Of a stretch of DNA of 64,000 nucleotides, positions 8,237 through 15,431 are shown one piece after another. The DNA lies in assembly GCA_050289805.1 (NCBI GenBank), contig JBNKGL010000014.1, forward strand, positions 1-64,000. The letters are read 5' to 3'. Below the pieces are notes generated by a model. The model was not told the DNA's origin and did not search any database. It worked only from the letters and a program-made list of their open reading frames with translations. The stretch comes from JAUILA01 sp050289805 (GTDB lineage: Bacteria; Bacteroidota; Bacteroidia; Cytophagales; Cyclobacteriaceae). A program made the position numbers and the translations under genes. Numbering within the stretch: the stretch's first letter is position 1; every line of letters begins with the position of its first letter.

Positions 8237-8998
8237 TTAGGCTGTTTGTGCGTCGATTTCTTCTTTGATCCAGTCGTATCCCTTCTCTTCAAGTTCTTTG
8301 GCGAGCTCTTTTGTGCCGGATTTAACAATTCGCCCTTTGTACAAGACATGGACAAAATCGGGAACGATATAATCCAGTAAACGCTGATAATGCGTTACCA
8401 CGATGGTCGCATTTTCCGGGCTTTTCAGTTTGTTCACCCCATTGGCCACAATGCGCAACGCATCGATGTCCAGTCCGGAATCTGTTTCATCCAGGATTGC
8501 CAGTTTAGGTTCCAGCATTGCCATCTGGAAGATTTCATTTCGTTTTTTCTCTCCTCCTGAAAAACCTTCATTAAGAGATCGGCTCAGAAGTGACTGATCG
8601 ATTTCCACCAGTTTCATTTTTTCCTTCATCCGGGTAAGGAAAGATACAGCGTCAAGCGGTTCTTCTCCACGGTATTCCCGCACCTGGTTTAGCGCGGTTT
8701 TTAGAAAATTGGTAGTACTTACACCGGGAATTTCCACCGGATACTGAAATGCGAGGAAAACACCTTCACGGGCACGATCTTCCGGACTCATATCAAGAAG
8801 GTCCATCCCATTGAACGATACCGAACCCTGGGTAACTTCATAATCTTCACGGCCCGCAAGAACAGAGGCGAGCGTACTTTTTCCTGAACCGTTTGGTCCC
8901 ATGATGGCATGAACTTCACCGGCTTTAACCTCCAGATCGATACCATTCAGGATTGCTTTATCTTCTATGGATGCGTGTAAATCTTTGATCGTTAGCAT
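8237..8998 (-). CDS. sufC: Fe-S cluster assembly ATPase SufC
   Basis: 253 aa ABC-type ATPase of the SufBCD scaffold. Walker A is at residues 34-42 (GPNGSGKST), the signature is in GFSGGEKKR, and Walker B is followed by LDETDSGLDIDAL, the SufC-specific form. Soluble, not a transporter component. Sits 33 bp after sufB. Confidence 0.97.
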   Translation of the reverse strand: MLTIKDLHASIEDKAILNGIDLEVKAGEVHAIMGPNGSGKSTLASVLAGREDYEVTQGSVSFNGMDLLDMSPEDRAREGVFLAFQYPVEIPGVSTTNFLKTALNQVREYRGEEPLDAVSFLTRMKEKMKLVEIDQSLLSRSLNEGFSGGEKKRNEIFQMAMLEPKLAILDETDSGLDIDALRIVANGVNKLKSPENATIVVTHYQRLLDYIVPDFVHVLYKGRIVKSGTKELAKELEEKGYDWIKEEIDAQTA

Positions 8999-9031
8999 AC
9001 GAACTATTTTTTGAAATAAAATGTCAATTTT

Positions 9032-10477
9032 TTAACCTACTGAACCTTCGAGTGTAAGGGCAAGTAATTTCTGCGCCTCAACAGCAAATTCCATTGGCAA
9101 CTGGTTAAGAACCTCTTTACAATAACCATTCACAATGAGGGCGACAGCACTTTCTTCATCGATGCCGCGTTGTGTACAGTAGAAGATCTGATCCTCACCA
9201 ATTTTTGAGGTAGTGGCCTCATGCTCCACCTGGGCAGAGGAGTTTTCGATATCAATGTAGGGGAATGTATGCGCACCGCATTTATCTCCCATCAATAGTG
9301 AATCACACTGGGAGAAATTCCGGGCGTTGGCTGCACGTTTCAGCACGTGAACCTGACCACGGTAGCTGTTTTGCGATTTGCCGGCAGAAACACCTTTTGA
9401 AACAATCCTGGACCTGGTATTCTTGCCAATATGGATCATTTTGGTTCCTGTATCCGCTTGCTGATAATTATTGGTTACGGCTACGGAATAGAATTCCCCA
9501 ACCGAGTTATCTCCTTTTAATATGCATGAAGGATATTTCCATGTGATGGCAGAACCGGTTTCCACCTGGGTCCATGAAAGTTTGGCGTTGTTACCGGCGC
9601 AAATGCCTCGTTTTGTCACAAAATTGTAGATTCCGCCTTTTCCTTCCTTGTTTCCGGGATACCAGTTCTGGACGGTGCTGTATTTTACTTCAGCATTTTC
9701 CTTCACATAAATTTCCACTACAGCCGCATGAAGCTGATTTTCATCACGCATGGGTGCTGTACATCCTTCCAGGTAACTCACATAGGAACCTTCTTCTGCG
9801 ACAATCAGTGTGCGTTCGAACTGGCCTGTGTTGGCGGCATTAATTCTGAAATAAGTCGATAATTCCATCGGGCAACGAACTCCTTTCGGAATATAGCAGA
9901 ACGAGCCATCTGAAAATACGGCAGAATTAAGTGCTGCGAAGTAATTGTCATTGGCGGGAACCACGGATCCCAAATACTTTCGAATGAGTTCGGGGTGCTC
10001 CCTTACAGCTTCACTGAATGAGCAAAAGATAATGCCCAGTTCACCCAGCTTTGCTTTAAACGTTGTAGCAACGGAAACGCTGTCAAACACCGCATCCACT
10101 GCAACCCCTGTAAGGCGCTTTTGTTCCTCCAGTGAAATCCCCAGTTTCTTGAACGTCTCCAGCAATTCAGGATCAACCTCATCAAGATTTTTTGGGGTAA
10201 CTTTTTGTTTTGGAGCTGAATAATAAATGATATCCTGGTAATTGACAGGAGGGATGGTCAGGTTAGCCCATTGTGGCTCTGCCATCTTTTGCCAATTTCT
10301 GAAGGATTTCAGCCGCCACTCAAGAAGCCATTCCGGCTCTTCTTTTTTGGCTGAAATAAAGCGAATGATGTCTTCATTCAGACCCTTCGGTGCCTGATCG
10401 GCATCGAGGTCAATGTTCCATCCATGCTCATATTCCCTGGAAGTAAACTCCTGTAATATTTGATTGTCCTTACTCAT
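9032..10477 (-). CDS. sufB: Fe-S cluster assembly protein SufB
   Basis: 481 aa, the usual SufB length. Scaffold on which the cluster is built; contains the conserved FCYIPKGVRCPMELSTYFRIN, GCTAPMRDENQLHAAVVE and RNFSQCDSLLMGDKCGAHT stretches, the last with the essential cysteine region. First gene of the SUF operon, transcribed from a promoter-like site at 10511-10518. Bacteroidota usually rely on SUF; no isc genes are seen here. Confidence 0.97.
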   Translation of the reverse strand: MSKDNQILQEFTSREYEHGWNIDLDADQAPKGLNEDIIRFISAKKEEPEWLLEWRLKSFRNWQKMAEPQWANLTIPPVNYQDIIYYSAPKQKVTPKNLDEVDPELLETFKKLGISLEEQKRLTGVAVDAVFDSVSVATTFKAKLGELGIIFCSFSEAVREHPELIRKYLGSVVPANDNYFAALNSAVFSDGSFCYIPKGVRCPMELSTYFRINAANTGQFERTLIVAEEGSYVSYLEGCTAPMRDENQLHAAVVEIYVKENAEVKYSTVQNWYPGNKEGKGGIYNFVTKRGICAGNNAKLSWTQVETGSAITWKYPSCILKGDNSVGEFYSVAVTNNYQQADTGTKMIHIGKNTRSRIVSKGVSAGKSQNSYRGQVHVLKRAANARNFSQCDSLLMGDKCGAHTFPYIDIENSSAQVEHEATTSKIGEDQIFYCTQRGIDEESAVALIVNGYCKEVLNQLPMEFAVEAQKLLALTLEGSVG

Positions 10478-10507
10478 TTGGATTATTTAGACTAATTTCA
10501 AATTACC

Positions 10508-10520
10508 GTACAAATGTACA
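10508..10520 (-). promoter_or_regulatory. Putative sufB promoter box inside a short palindrome
   Basis: Read on the minus strand, TACATTTG at 10511-10518 matches TAnnTTTG. It is embedded in GTACATTTGTAC, whose outer GTACA/TGTAC arms form an inverted repeat. A regulator bound there would cover the -7 region. No clear -33 TTTG at standard spacing. Confidence 0.4.
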
Positions 10521-10602
10521 ACAAAATTTACTCTATCTGGTTCCGTAAAAACGATTTTTACCATAGATAAATCCAATGAAGGGAAAGGAAATATCGATCG
10601 TT

Positions 10603-11070
10603 TTACAAATTGAGCTCGATATTGCGGTTGATACTTTCTTCAAGAGAAATCATGGTATCCGTTCTCACAATACCTTCCACGCGCTGGATCTTGTCGTGCA
10701 GTACATCTTTAAGGTGCTGTGTGTCACGGCAGTGAATACGCGCGAACATGCTGTAGTTTCCTGTTGTGTAGTGCACGTTTGTTATTTCAGGGATTTTGTC
10801 CAGTTCGGAGATTACCTGGTCATATAGTTCACTTTTTGACAGGAAAATCCCGATGAAGGCAGTGATATCATACCCAAGCTTTGTATGGTCTATTTTCAGG
10901 GTGGTCCCCTGAACAATACCCATATCTTCCATTTTGCGCATTCTTACGTGTACCGTACCTCCGGAAACCGGAATCAGTTTGGCAACCTCGGTATAGGGTT
11001 TTTTGGCGTTTTTCATGAGGATTTCCAAAATCCGGATATCCACATTGTCAATTTCATAATGAAGCGGCAT
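10603..11070 (-). CDS. Lrp/AsnC family transcriptional regulator
   Basis: 155 aa. N-terminal HTH (NVDIRILEILMKNAKKPYTE, then GTVHVRMRKMEDMG) joined to a C-terminal RAM/AsnC ligand-binding domain (DITAFIGIFL through VEGIVRTDTMISL). Family members bind amino acids and form octamers. It precedes sufB on the same strand, separated by about 125 bp holding the sufB promoter-like site, so it is likely its own unit. Effector unknown. Confidence 0.92.
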   Translation of the reverse strand: MPLHYEIDNVDIRILEILMKNAKKPYTEVAKLIPVSGGTVHVRMRKMEDMGIVQGTTLKIDHTKLGYDITAFIGIFLSKSELYDQVISELDKIPEITNVHYTTGNYSMFARIHCRDTQHLKDVLHDKIQRVEGIVRTDTMISLEESINRNIELNL

Positions 11071-11179
11071 AATTCGATGTGGTTTTTTTTACTCTTTCAC
11101 AAAGTACAATTAAATTTTAAAAATATCATAAATATTCTGTTAATTGTTTGTCATAATTTTAAAAAATGAGACCAATTAC

Positions 11180-11187
11180 TAACTTTG
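11180..11187 (+). promoter_or_regulatory. Putative -7 box for the tRNA-like pair
   Basis: TAACTTTG matches TAnnTTTG and lies about 18 bp before the first tRNA-like gene, a plausible position for a stable-RNA promoter. The nearest TTTG upstream (11147-11150) is too far for the standard spacing, so the -33 element is unclear. Confidence 0.5.
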
Positions 11188-11205
11188 AAATATCAAAAGC
11201 GATAC

Positions 11206-11317
11206 TGTAGAGTGTTGAAAGCGGCAGACAAGCCCTCCTGTCTCGGGGGTGGAGCAAAACCGGAATAAAGCCGAAAGGCCTAACCGCTCCGTGGAGGTTC
11301 GAATCCTCCCTCTACAG
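11206..11317 (+). tRNA. Unusual class II tRNA-like gene, anticodon triplet GTC (copy 1)
   Basis: Cloverleaf: acceptor TGTAGAG (11206-11212) with CTCTACA (11310-11316), extendable to 8 bp by C11205-G11317. U8, A14 and G18G19 are in place. The D-arm is Leu-like (GGCAGACA). Anticodon stem CCCTC/GGGGG (11233-11237/11245-11249) holds the 7-nt loop CTGTCTC with U33 and triplet GTC at 11240-11242. T-arm GGAGG-TTCGAAT-CCTCC is canonical. The variable arm (11251-11290) is about 40 nt, closed by GGAGC/GCTCC and containing an inner GCC-GAAA-GGC hairpin. This is far longer than normal Leu, Ser or Tyr arms. GUC would read Asp codons, but tRNA-Asp is class I; U37 is also abnormal. No CCA is encoded. It may be non-decoding. 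Confidence 0.6.
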
Positions 11318-11318
11318 C

Positions 11319-11344
11319 AACCGGATACAAAAGCGTATCGGTTT
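11319..11344 (+). other. Hairpin with short U-tract between the tRNA-like copies
   Basis: AACCG (11319-11323) pairs with CGGTT (11339-11343) and ATAC (11325-11328) with GTAT (11335-11338), with one bulged G, followed by TTTT-A. It could be a weak terminator or a processing signal separating the two RNAs. Confidence 0.5.
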
Positions 11345-11349
11345 TATAC

Positions 11350-11473
11350 TGTAGGATGTTGAAATTGGCAGACATGCCCTCCTGTCTCGGGGGTGGGGAT
11401 GAAGGAAAAAAGCAACCCGTTAGCTAGGGGTGTGCCTAACTTCCCCGTGGAGGTTCGAATCCTCCTCCTACAG
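11350..11473 (+). tRNA. Unusual class II tRNA-like gene, anticodon triplet GTC (copy 2)
   Basis: Same architecture as copy 1. Acceptor TGTAGGA (11350-11356) pairs with TCCTACA (11466-11472), plus C11349-G11473. The D-arm is Leu-like and the anticodon arm is identical (CCCTC-CTGTCTC-GGGGG, GTC at 11384-11386). The T-arm is identical. The variable arm (11395-11446) is about 52 nt, closed by GGGGA/TCCCC, with an inner GTTAG/CTAAC stem. Relative to copy 1, both the acceptor and variable-arm stems carry changes on both strands that keep pairing, so the structure appears to be under selection. G73 is not the A73 of Leu tRNAs. Function unknown. Confidence 0.6.
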
Positions 11474-11531
11474 CTGCAGCTCAGCGTGATTAGCTGCAAT
11501 GGAAGGGTTTAAAATTCATGCAAGTGGTATG

Positions 11532-11570
11532 GAACCGCCGGGAAACAACCCGGCGGTTCTTTCTTTTTTA
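11532..11570 (+). terminator. Strong rho-independent terminator after the tRNA-like pair
   Basis: Perfect 11-bp stem GAACCGCCGGG / CCCGGCGGTTC (11532-11542 / 11549-11559) with loop AAACAA, followed by a T-rich run to about 11569. It ends the tRNA-like transcript on the plus strand before the acyl-CoA synthetase gene. Confidence 0.88.
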
Positions 11571-11708
11571 GGAGCGGAACTTTTGCCCATTCCTTCTAAA
11601 TTCAAACAGAAGCGATATTTCTACTGAGATATTCTTAACAGCACCCCTGTATAATTTTAATATTCTGCAATTTTTGCAATCTTTGATAGCTACAAGAATT
11701 TTGAAATT

Positions 11709-13391
11709 ATGCAGAATAACTCCTTTCCATGGTTGGAGCATTACCCTGCCGGCATACCGGCAGAAGTGAATGATCCGGATTACCGTTCAATAGCCGAAAT
11801 GATGATAGATTGCTGCGAGCAATATGCAGACCGGGGCGCATTCGAAAATATGGGAAAGGCAATGACCTATGCCGAAATCAATGAGAGATCGTTGCATTTG
11901 GCAGCGTTTCTTCAGAAAAAATTTCATTTACAGAAGGGGGACAGGATTGCTGTTCAAATGCCGAATGTCCTCCAGTACCCGGTCGTTTTACTTGCCGCAC
12001 TGAGAGCCGGGCTGATACTGGTGAACACCAATCCACTGTATACGCCCCGCGAAATGGAGCATCAATACAGGGACGCTGAAGTAAAGGCGGTGATTATTGT
12101 GGCAAACTTTGCTTCAAACCTGGAAAAGGTATTGAAAACGGTTCCTGTCAAGAATATTATAATCACCGAGCTGGGGGATTTACTGGGCGGTCTGAAGGGT
12201 CCGCTGGTGAATTTTGTGGTAAAACGGGTGAAGAAGATGGTGCCTTCGTATTCCATTCCAAATGCGATCTCCTTTACAAAAGCAATGAAGGAAGGGGAGA
12301 AGCTGAAATTCGACCCGGTAGAAATTACGCTGGACGACCTTGCATTTCTGCAATATACGGGTGGAACCACGGGTGTTTCCAAAGGAGCGCAGCTTTCACA
12401 TGGGAATGTGCTGGCACACACCCGGCAGACCCGGCTATGGTTTACACCATTGCTGAAAGCATCCGAACAGGATATCATGATCACGGCCATACCGTTATAT
12501 CATATTTTTGCATTAACCGTAAATGGAATGCTGATGTGGCGGGTGGGTGCTAAAAATATTCTGATTACCAACCCGCGGGATATGAATGGCTTCATCAAAG
12601 AGCTGAAGAAACATCCATTTACACTTATGACCGGTGTGAATACCCTGTTTAACGGGTTGCTTAGTCAGCCCGATTTCAAGGAAGTCGATTTCTCCCACTT
12701 AAAGGGAACAATTGGCGGAGGTATGGCAGTTCAGGATTTTGTTGCCCAGAAATGGCAGGAAGTCACAGGGACGCCCCTGGTTGAAGGATACGGTCTCAGT
12801 GAAACCTCACCAGTACTTTCGTGTAACCCACTGGATGGCACACACAGAATGGGTACCATTGGCTTACCAACGCCCAGCACCGAAATGGCTATTTTTGATG
12901 AAGAAGGGAATCAATTAAAGCAAGGGGAAGTTGGGGAGATATGCGCGAGGGGTCCGCAGGTGATGCGTGGCTACTGGAATAAGGACAATACTGATGTATT
13001 CTTTCCGGGAGACTGGTTCAGAACAGGCGATATGGGGATGATGGATGAAGATGGGTTTTTCAGGATTGTAGACCGGAAAAAGGATATGATCAATGTTTCG
13101 GGATTCAATGTATACCCCAATGAAGTGGAAAATGTACTGGCGAATCATGACAAGGTTCTTGAGGTTGCAGCAATTGGGGTGCCTGACAAGCACTCCACCG
13201 AGGTGGTGAAGGTCTTTGTCGTAAAATCAGACCCATCGTTGACGGAACAGGAAATCAGGGATTATTGCCATGAAAATCTGACAGGCTACAAGCGTCCCAA
13301 GTATATTGAATTCCGGGATGAGTTGCCGAAATCAAACGTGGGAAAAATCCTTCGGCGGCAGCTCAGGGATTCGGATCCAATGGTGATTTAG
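11709..13391 (+). CDS. Long-chain fatty acid--CoA ligase (FadD-like AMP-binding enzyme)
   Basis: 560 aa adenylate-forming enzyme that activates fatty acids to acyl-CoA via an acyl-AMP. The P-loop motif YTGGTTGVSKGA begins at about residue 216. VEGYGLSETSPVL, the WFRTGDMG hinge region and the C-terminal KDMINVSGFNVYPNEVE and PKSNVGKILRR with the catalytic lysine follow in order. Length and similarity pattern are those of bacterial FadD. It stands alone; the thiolase at 28657 is the only other beta-oxidation-type gene in the window. Confidence 0.92.
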   Translation: MQNNSFPWLEHYPAGIPAEVNDPDYRSIAEMMIDCCEQYADRGAFENMGKAMTYAEINERSLHLAAFLQKKFHLQKGDRIAVQMPNVLQYPVVLLAALRAGLILVNTNPLYTPREMEHQYRDAEVKAVIIVANFASNLEKVLKTVPVKNIIITELGDLLGGLKGPLVNFVVKRVKKMVPSYSIPNAISFTKAMKEGEKLKFDPVEITLDDLAFLQYTGGTTGVSKGAQLSHGNVLAHTRQTRLWFTPLLKASEQDIMITAIPLYHIFALTVNGMLMWRVGAKNILITNPRDMNGFIKELKKHPFTLMTGVNTLFNGLLSQPDFKEVDFSHLKGTIGGGMAVQDFVAQKWQEVTGTPLVEGYGLSETSPVLSCNPLDGTHRMGTIGLPTPSTEMAIFDEEGNQLKQGEVGEICARGPQVMRGYWNKDNTDVFFPGDWFRTGDMGMMDEDGFFRIVDRKKDMINVSGFNVYPNEVENVLANHDKVLEVAAIGVPDKHSTEVVKVFVVKSDPSLTEQEIRDYCHENLTGYKRPKYIEFRDELPKSNVGKILRRQLRDSDPMVI

Positions 13392-13445
13392 TGTTTACCT
13401 TTCGGCTGTAAATCAGATATATACACATTGATGTAATGGTGCGCA

Positions 13446-13883
13446 ATGATAGGATTTTTTGAATTTCAATATTTGTCTTTTAAGAAGAAGAGCCTGGGCA
13501 ACCTCATAGCCCTTGCAAAATCTGATGGCTTCATGGATCCTGCAGAAGAGCAGTTGCTGTATAAACTCGGCAGTCGATACGGACTAAAGGACCGCCAGAT
13601 AACGGTAATGATCAATAATGACAGGGCTTATGAATTGTTTGTGCCTGAAACGCACGAGCAAAAAATGAATATGTTCTTTGATCTCATGCAGCTTGTTTAT
13701 GCCGATGGTATCATCGCAACAGAAGAAGTTGATTTTTGCCACAATGTCGCTGAACGATTTGGCTATTCACCCGAAATTGTACCCTGGCTGATTGGCGCAT
13801 TTCACAAAGGTCAGGCTCCCACCACGGAGAAATGGAAGCAACTGGTTGAAAAAGCCCGCAGGGAATTTATTTCAGAAAATTGA
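13446..13883 (+). CDS. TerB-like (DjlA N-terminal-type) helical protein
   Basis: 145 aa, all-helical, no signal peptide. Two similar segments, LIALAKSDGFMDPAEEQLL and LMQLVYADGIIATEEVDFC, carry the A(K/Y)(S/A)DG pattern with acidic residues typical of the TerB fold. TerB-family proteins occur in tellurite-resistance and stress contexts, but no other ter genes are here and a specific role cannot be assigned. It lies 55 bp after the acyl-CoA ligase, possibly co-transcribed. Its stop overlaps the convergent NSS transporter gene by 12 bp. Confidence 0.7.
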   Translation: MIGFFEFQYLSFKKKSLGNLIALAKSDGFMDPAEEQLLYKLGSRYGLKDRQITVMINNDRAYELFVPETHEQKMNMFFDLMQLVYADGIIATEEVDFCHNVAERFGYSPEIVPWLIGAFHKGQAPTTEKWKQLVEKARREFISEN

Positions 13884-15251
13884 AATATCGAAAAACTTCG
13901 CAAGCATCGTATTGATGAACATGAAGCCCAGCAACACCGGCGATACGACGGTAATCATTGCGTTAATGACTTTCTCATGAATAGATCCGGGATAATTCGG
14001 AAAACCATGGCTTATCTCTTCTGAAAGGTTGTGCTTTTTCCATCGCACAGCAATGAATATTGACATAAGACAGCCTCCCAGCGGCAGACTGATATCGGAG
14101 AATACTTCACTTACAAAATCCAGAAAGGATTTATCTCCGTACCAGGACATTGACGAGAATGCCGGAACCGCTCCCTGTGATAGCATACTGGGTAATCCAA
14201 CAACAAAGATGAATAATGCCAGTCCCCAAACAACTGCTTTTCGAGGCAATTTCTTTTCATCAACAAAGTAGGCTACCGGAACTTCAAGTAAAGAAATGGT
14301 ACTGGTGAGTGCGGCGAAACAGAGCAGCAGGAAGAATCCGCCACCAACGATCTTACCTACCATAGGACCCATCGCATTAAATACACCCGGCAGTGCAACA
14401 AAAACAAGACCCGGTCCTTCAGAAGGAGTTTGTCCCTGTGAAAATACCAGTGGAAAGATCAACAGCCCGGCCAGAAATGCCACCGAAACATCCATGATGG
14501 AGATCATTGCTGCCGATCCCACGATATTTTGATTTTTATCGATGTATGAACCATACGTAACCAGGGCCCCCATTCCCAGTGAAAGGGAGAAGAACGCCTG
14601 CCCCAATGCCGAATAAATTGTTTCCGCATTCAATTTGGAAATATCCGGCAGCAGATAGAAACGAATTCCATCCATCGCATTGTCAAGGGTAAGGGCATAA
14701 ATAATGAGACCTATCAGGATCACGTAGAGCATCGGCATGAGTATTTTTGATGCTTTCTCGATACCGCCGCTTACTCCTTTAACTACAATGAATGCTGTGA
14801 TCGCCATAAAACAAACAGAAAAGATAAGATTGTCACCGAAATCGGCTGTATATCTTCCAAAGAACTGACTGAAGCTCGTTTCGGCGAGGAGATTGCCAAA
14901 GGATATTTCAAGAAAATATCCGAAAGCCCATCCGGCTACAACATTGTAGAAGGAGAGGATCATGATTCCGCATAGAATTCCAAAAAGACCAATATAGCCC
15001 CATTTTTTGCCTCCAATAGATGCATAGGAACCATAGGCATCGCGCTTGGCATGCCGGCCGATGGCAATTTCACCAACCATGATGGGAAAACATATGACGA
15101 AGGTGCAAAAGAGATAGACCAATAAAAACATGGCCCCGCCATTTTCGCCTACTTCATAGGGGAATTTCCAGATGTTTCCCAATCCAACCGCAGAGCCTGC
15201 TGCGGCTACGATAAATCCAATTCTGCTTGAAAAGCCTCCTCTGTTTGCCAT
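13872..15251 (-). CDS. Sodium-dependent transporter (NSS/SNF family)
   Basis: 459 aa inner-membrane protein with about 11 predicted helices. The first helix carries the NSS hallmark GLGNIWKFPYEVGENGGAMF, which forms the substrate and Na+ sites. Family members such as LeuT and MhsT import amino acids with sodium. Substrate not predictable from sequence. Monocistronic; the 3' end overlaps the convergent TerB-like gene. Confidence 0.92.
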   Translation of the reverse strand: MANRGGFSSRIGFIVAAAGSAVGLGNIWKFPYEVGENGGAMFLLVYLFCTFVICFPIMVGEIAIGRHAKRDAYGSYASIGGKKWGYIGLFGILCGIMILSFYNVVAGWAFGYFLEISFGNLLAETSFSQFFGRYTADFGDNLIFSVCFMAITAFIVVKGVSGGIEKASKILMPMLYVILIGLIIYALTLDNAMDGIRFYLLPDISKLNAETIYSALGQAFFSLSLGMGALVTYGSYIDKNQNIVGSAAMISIMDVSVAFLAGLLIFPLVFSQGQTPSEGPGLVFVALPGVFNAMGPMVGKIVGGGFFLLLCFAALTSTISLLEVPVAYFVDEKKLPRKAVVWGLALFIFVVGLPSMLSQGAVPAFSSMSWYGDKSFLDFVSEVFSDISLPLGGCLMSIFIAVRWKKHNLSEEISHGFPNYPGSIHEKVINAMITVVSPVLLGFMFINTMLAKFFDISIF

Positions 15252-15396
15252 AAGATTTTATTAAATACCCGGCCAAAATATGGACAAATACCTAATATTC
15301 AAAAAATATAATTCCCTTCAGCGGTTTACATTATGTAAACGGCAGGAATTAATAAAAAAGAAATGCCTGATATTCTTTAAAACCTTTTTAAACCAA

Positions 15397-15404
15397 TAAC
15401 TTTG
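15397..15404 (+). promoter_or_regulatory. Putative -7 box upstream of the 472-aa conserved protein
   Basis: TAACTTTG matches TAnnTTTG, 28 bp before the ATG at 15432. A TTTA about 17 bp upstream is a weak -33 candidate. The 180-bp gap from 15252 to 15431 otherwise shows no gene. Confidence 0.4.
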
Positions 15405-15431
15405 GTGAAGATATGATGCCTGGAATATATC

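Noticed and set aside
8233..8355. N-terminal extension of the sufD reading frame into sufC
   Set aside because: The extension lies inside sufC and is not SufD-like; the ATG at 8232, 4 nt after the sufC stop, gives the normal length.
11206..11317. tRNA-Sec
   Set aside because: An 8+5 bp acceptor/T-arm is possible, but the triplet is GTC rather than TCA, and no selA/selB/selD genes are in the window.
11206..11473. Ordinary tRNA-Leu or tRNA-Ser genes
   Set aside because: The triplet is GTC, position 37 is T, the discriminator is not A, and the variable arms are about 40 and 52 nt.
13446..13883. Tellurite resistance operon
   Set aside because: Only a single TerB-like protein is present; no terC, terD or terZ-type genes adjoin.
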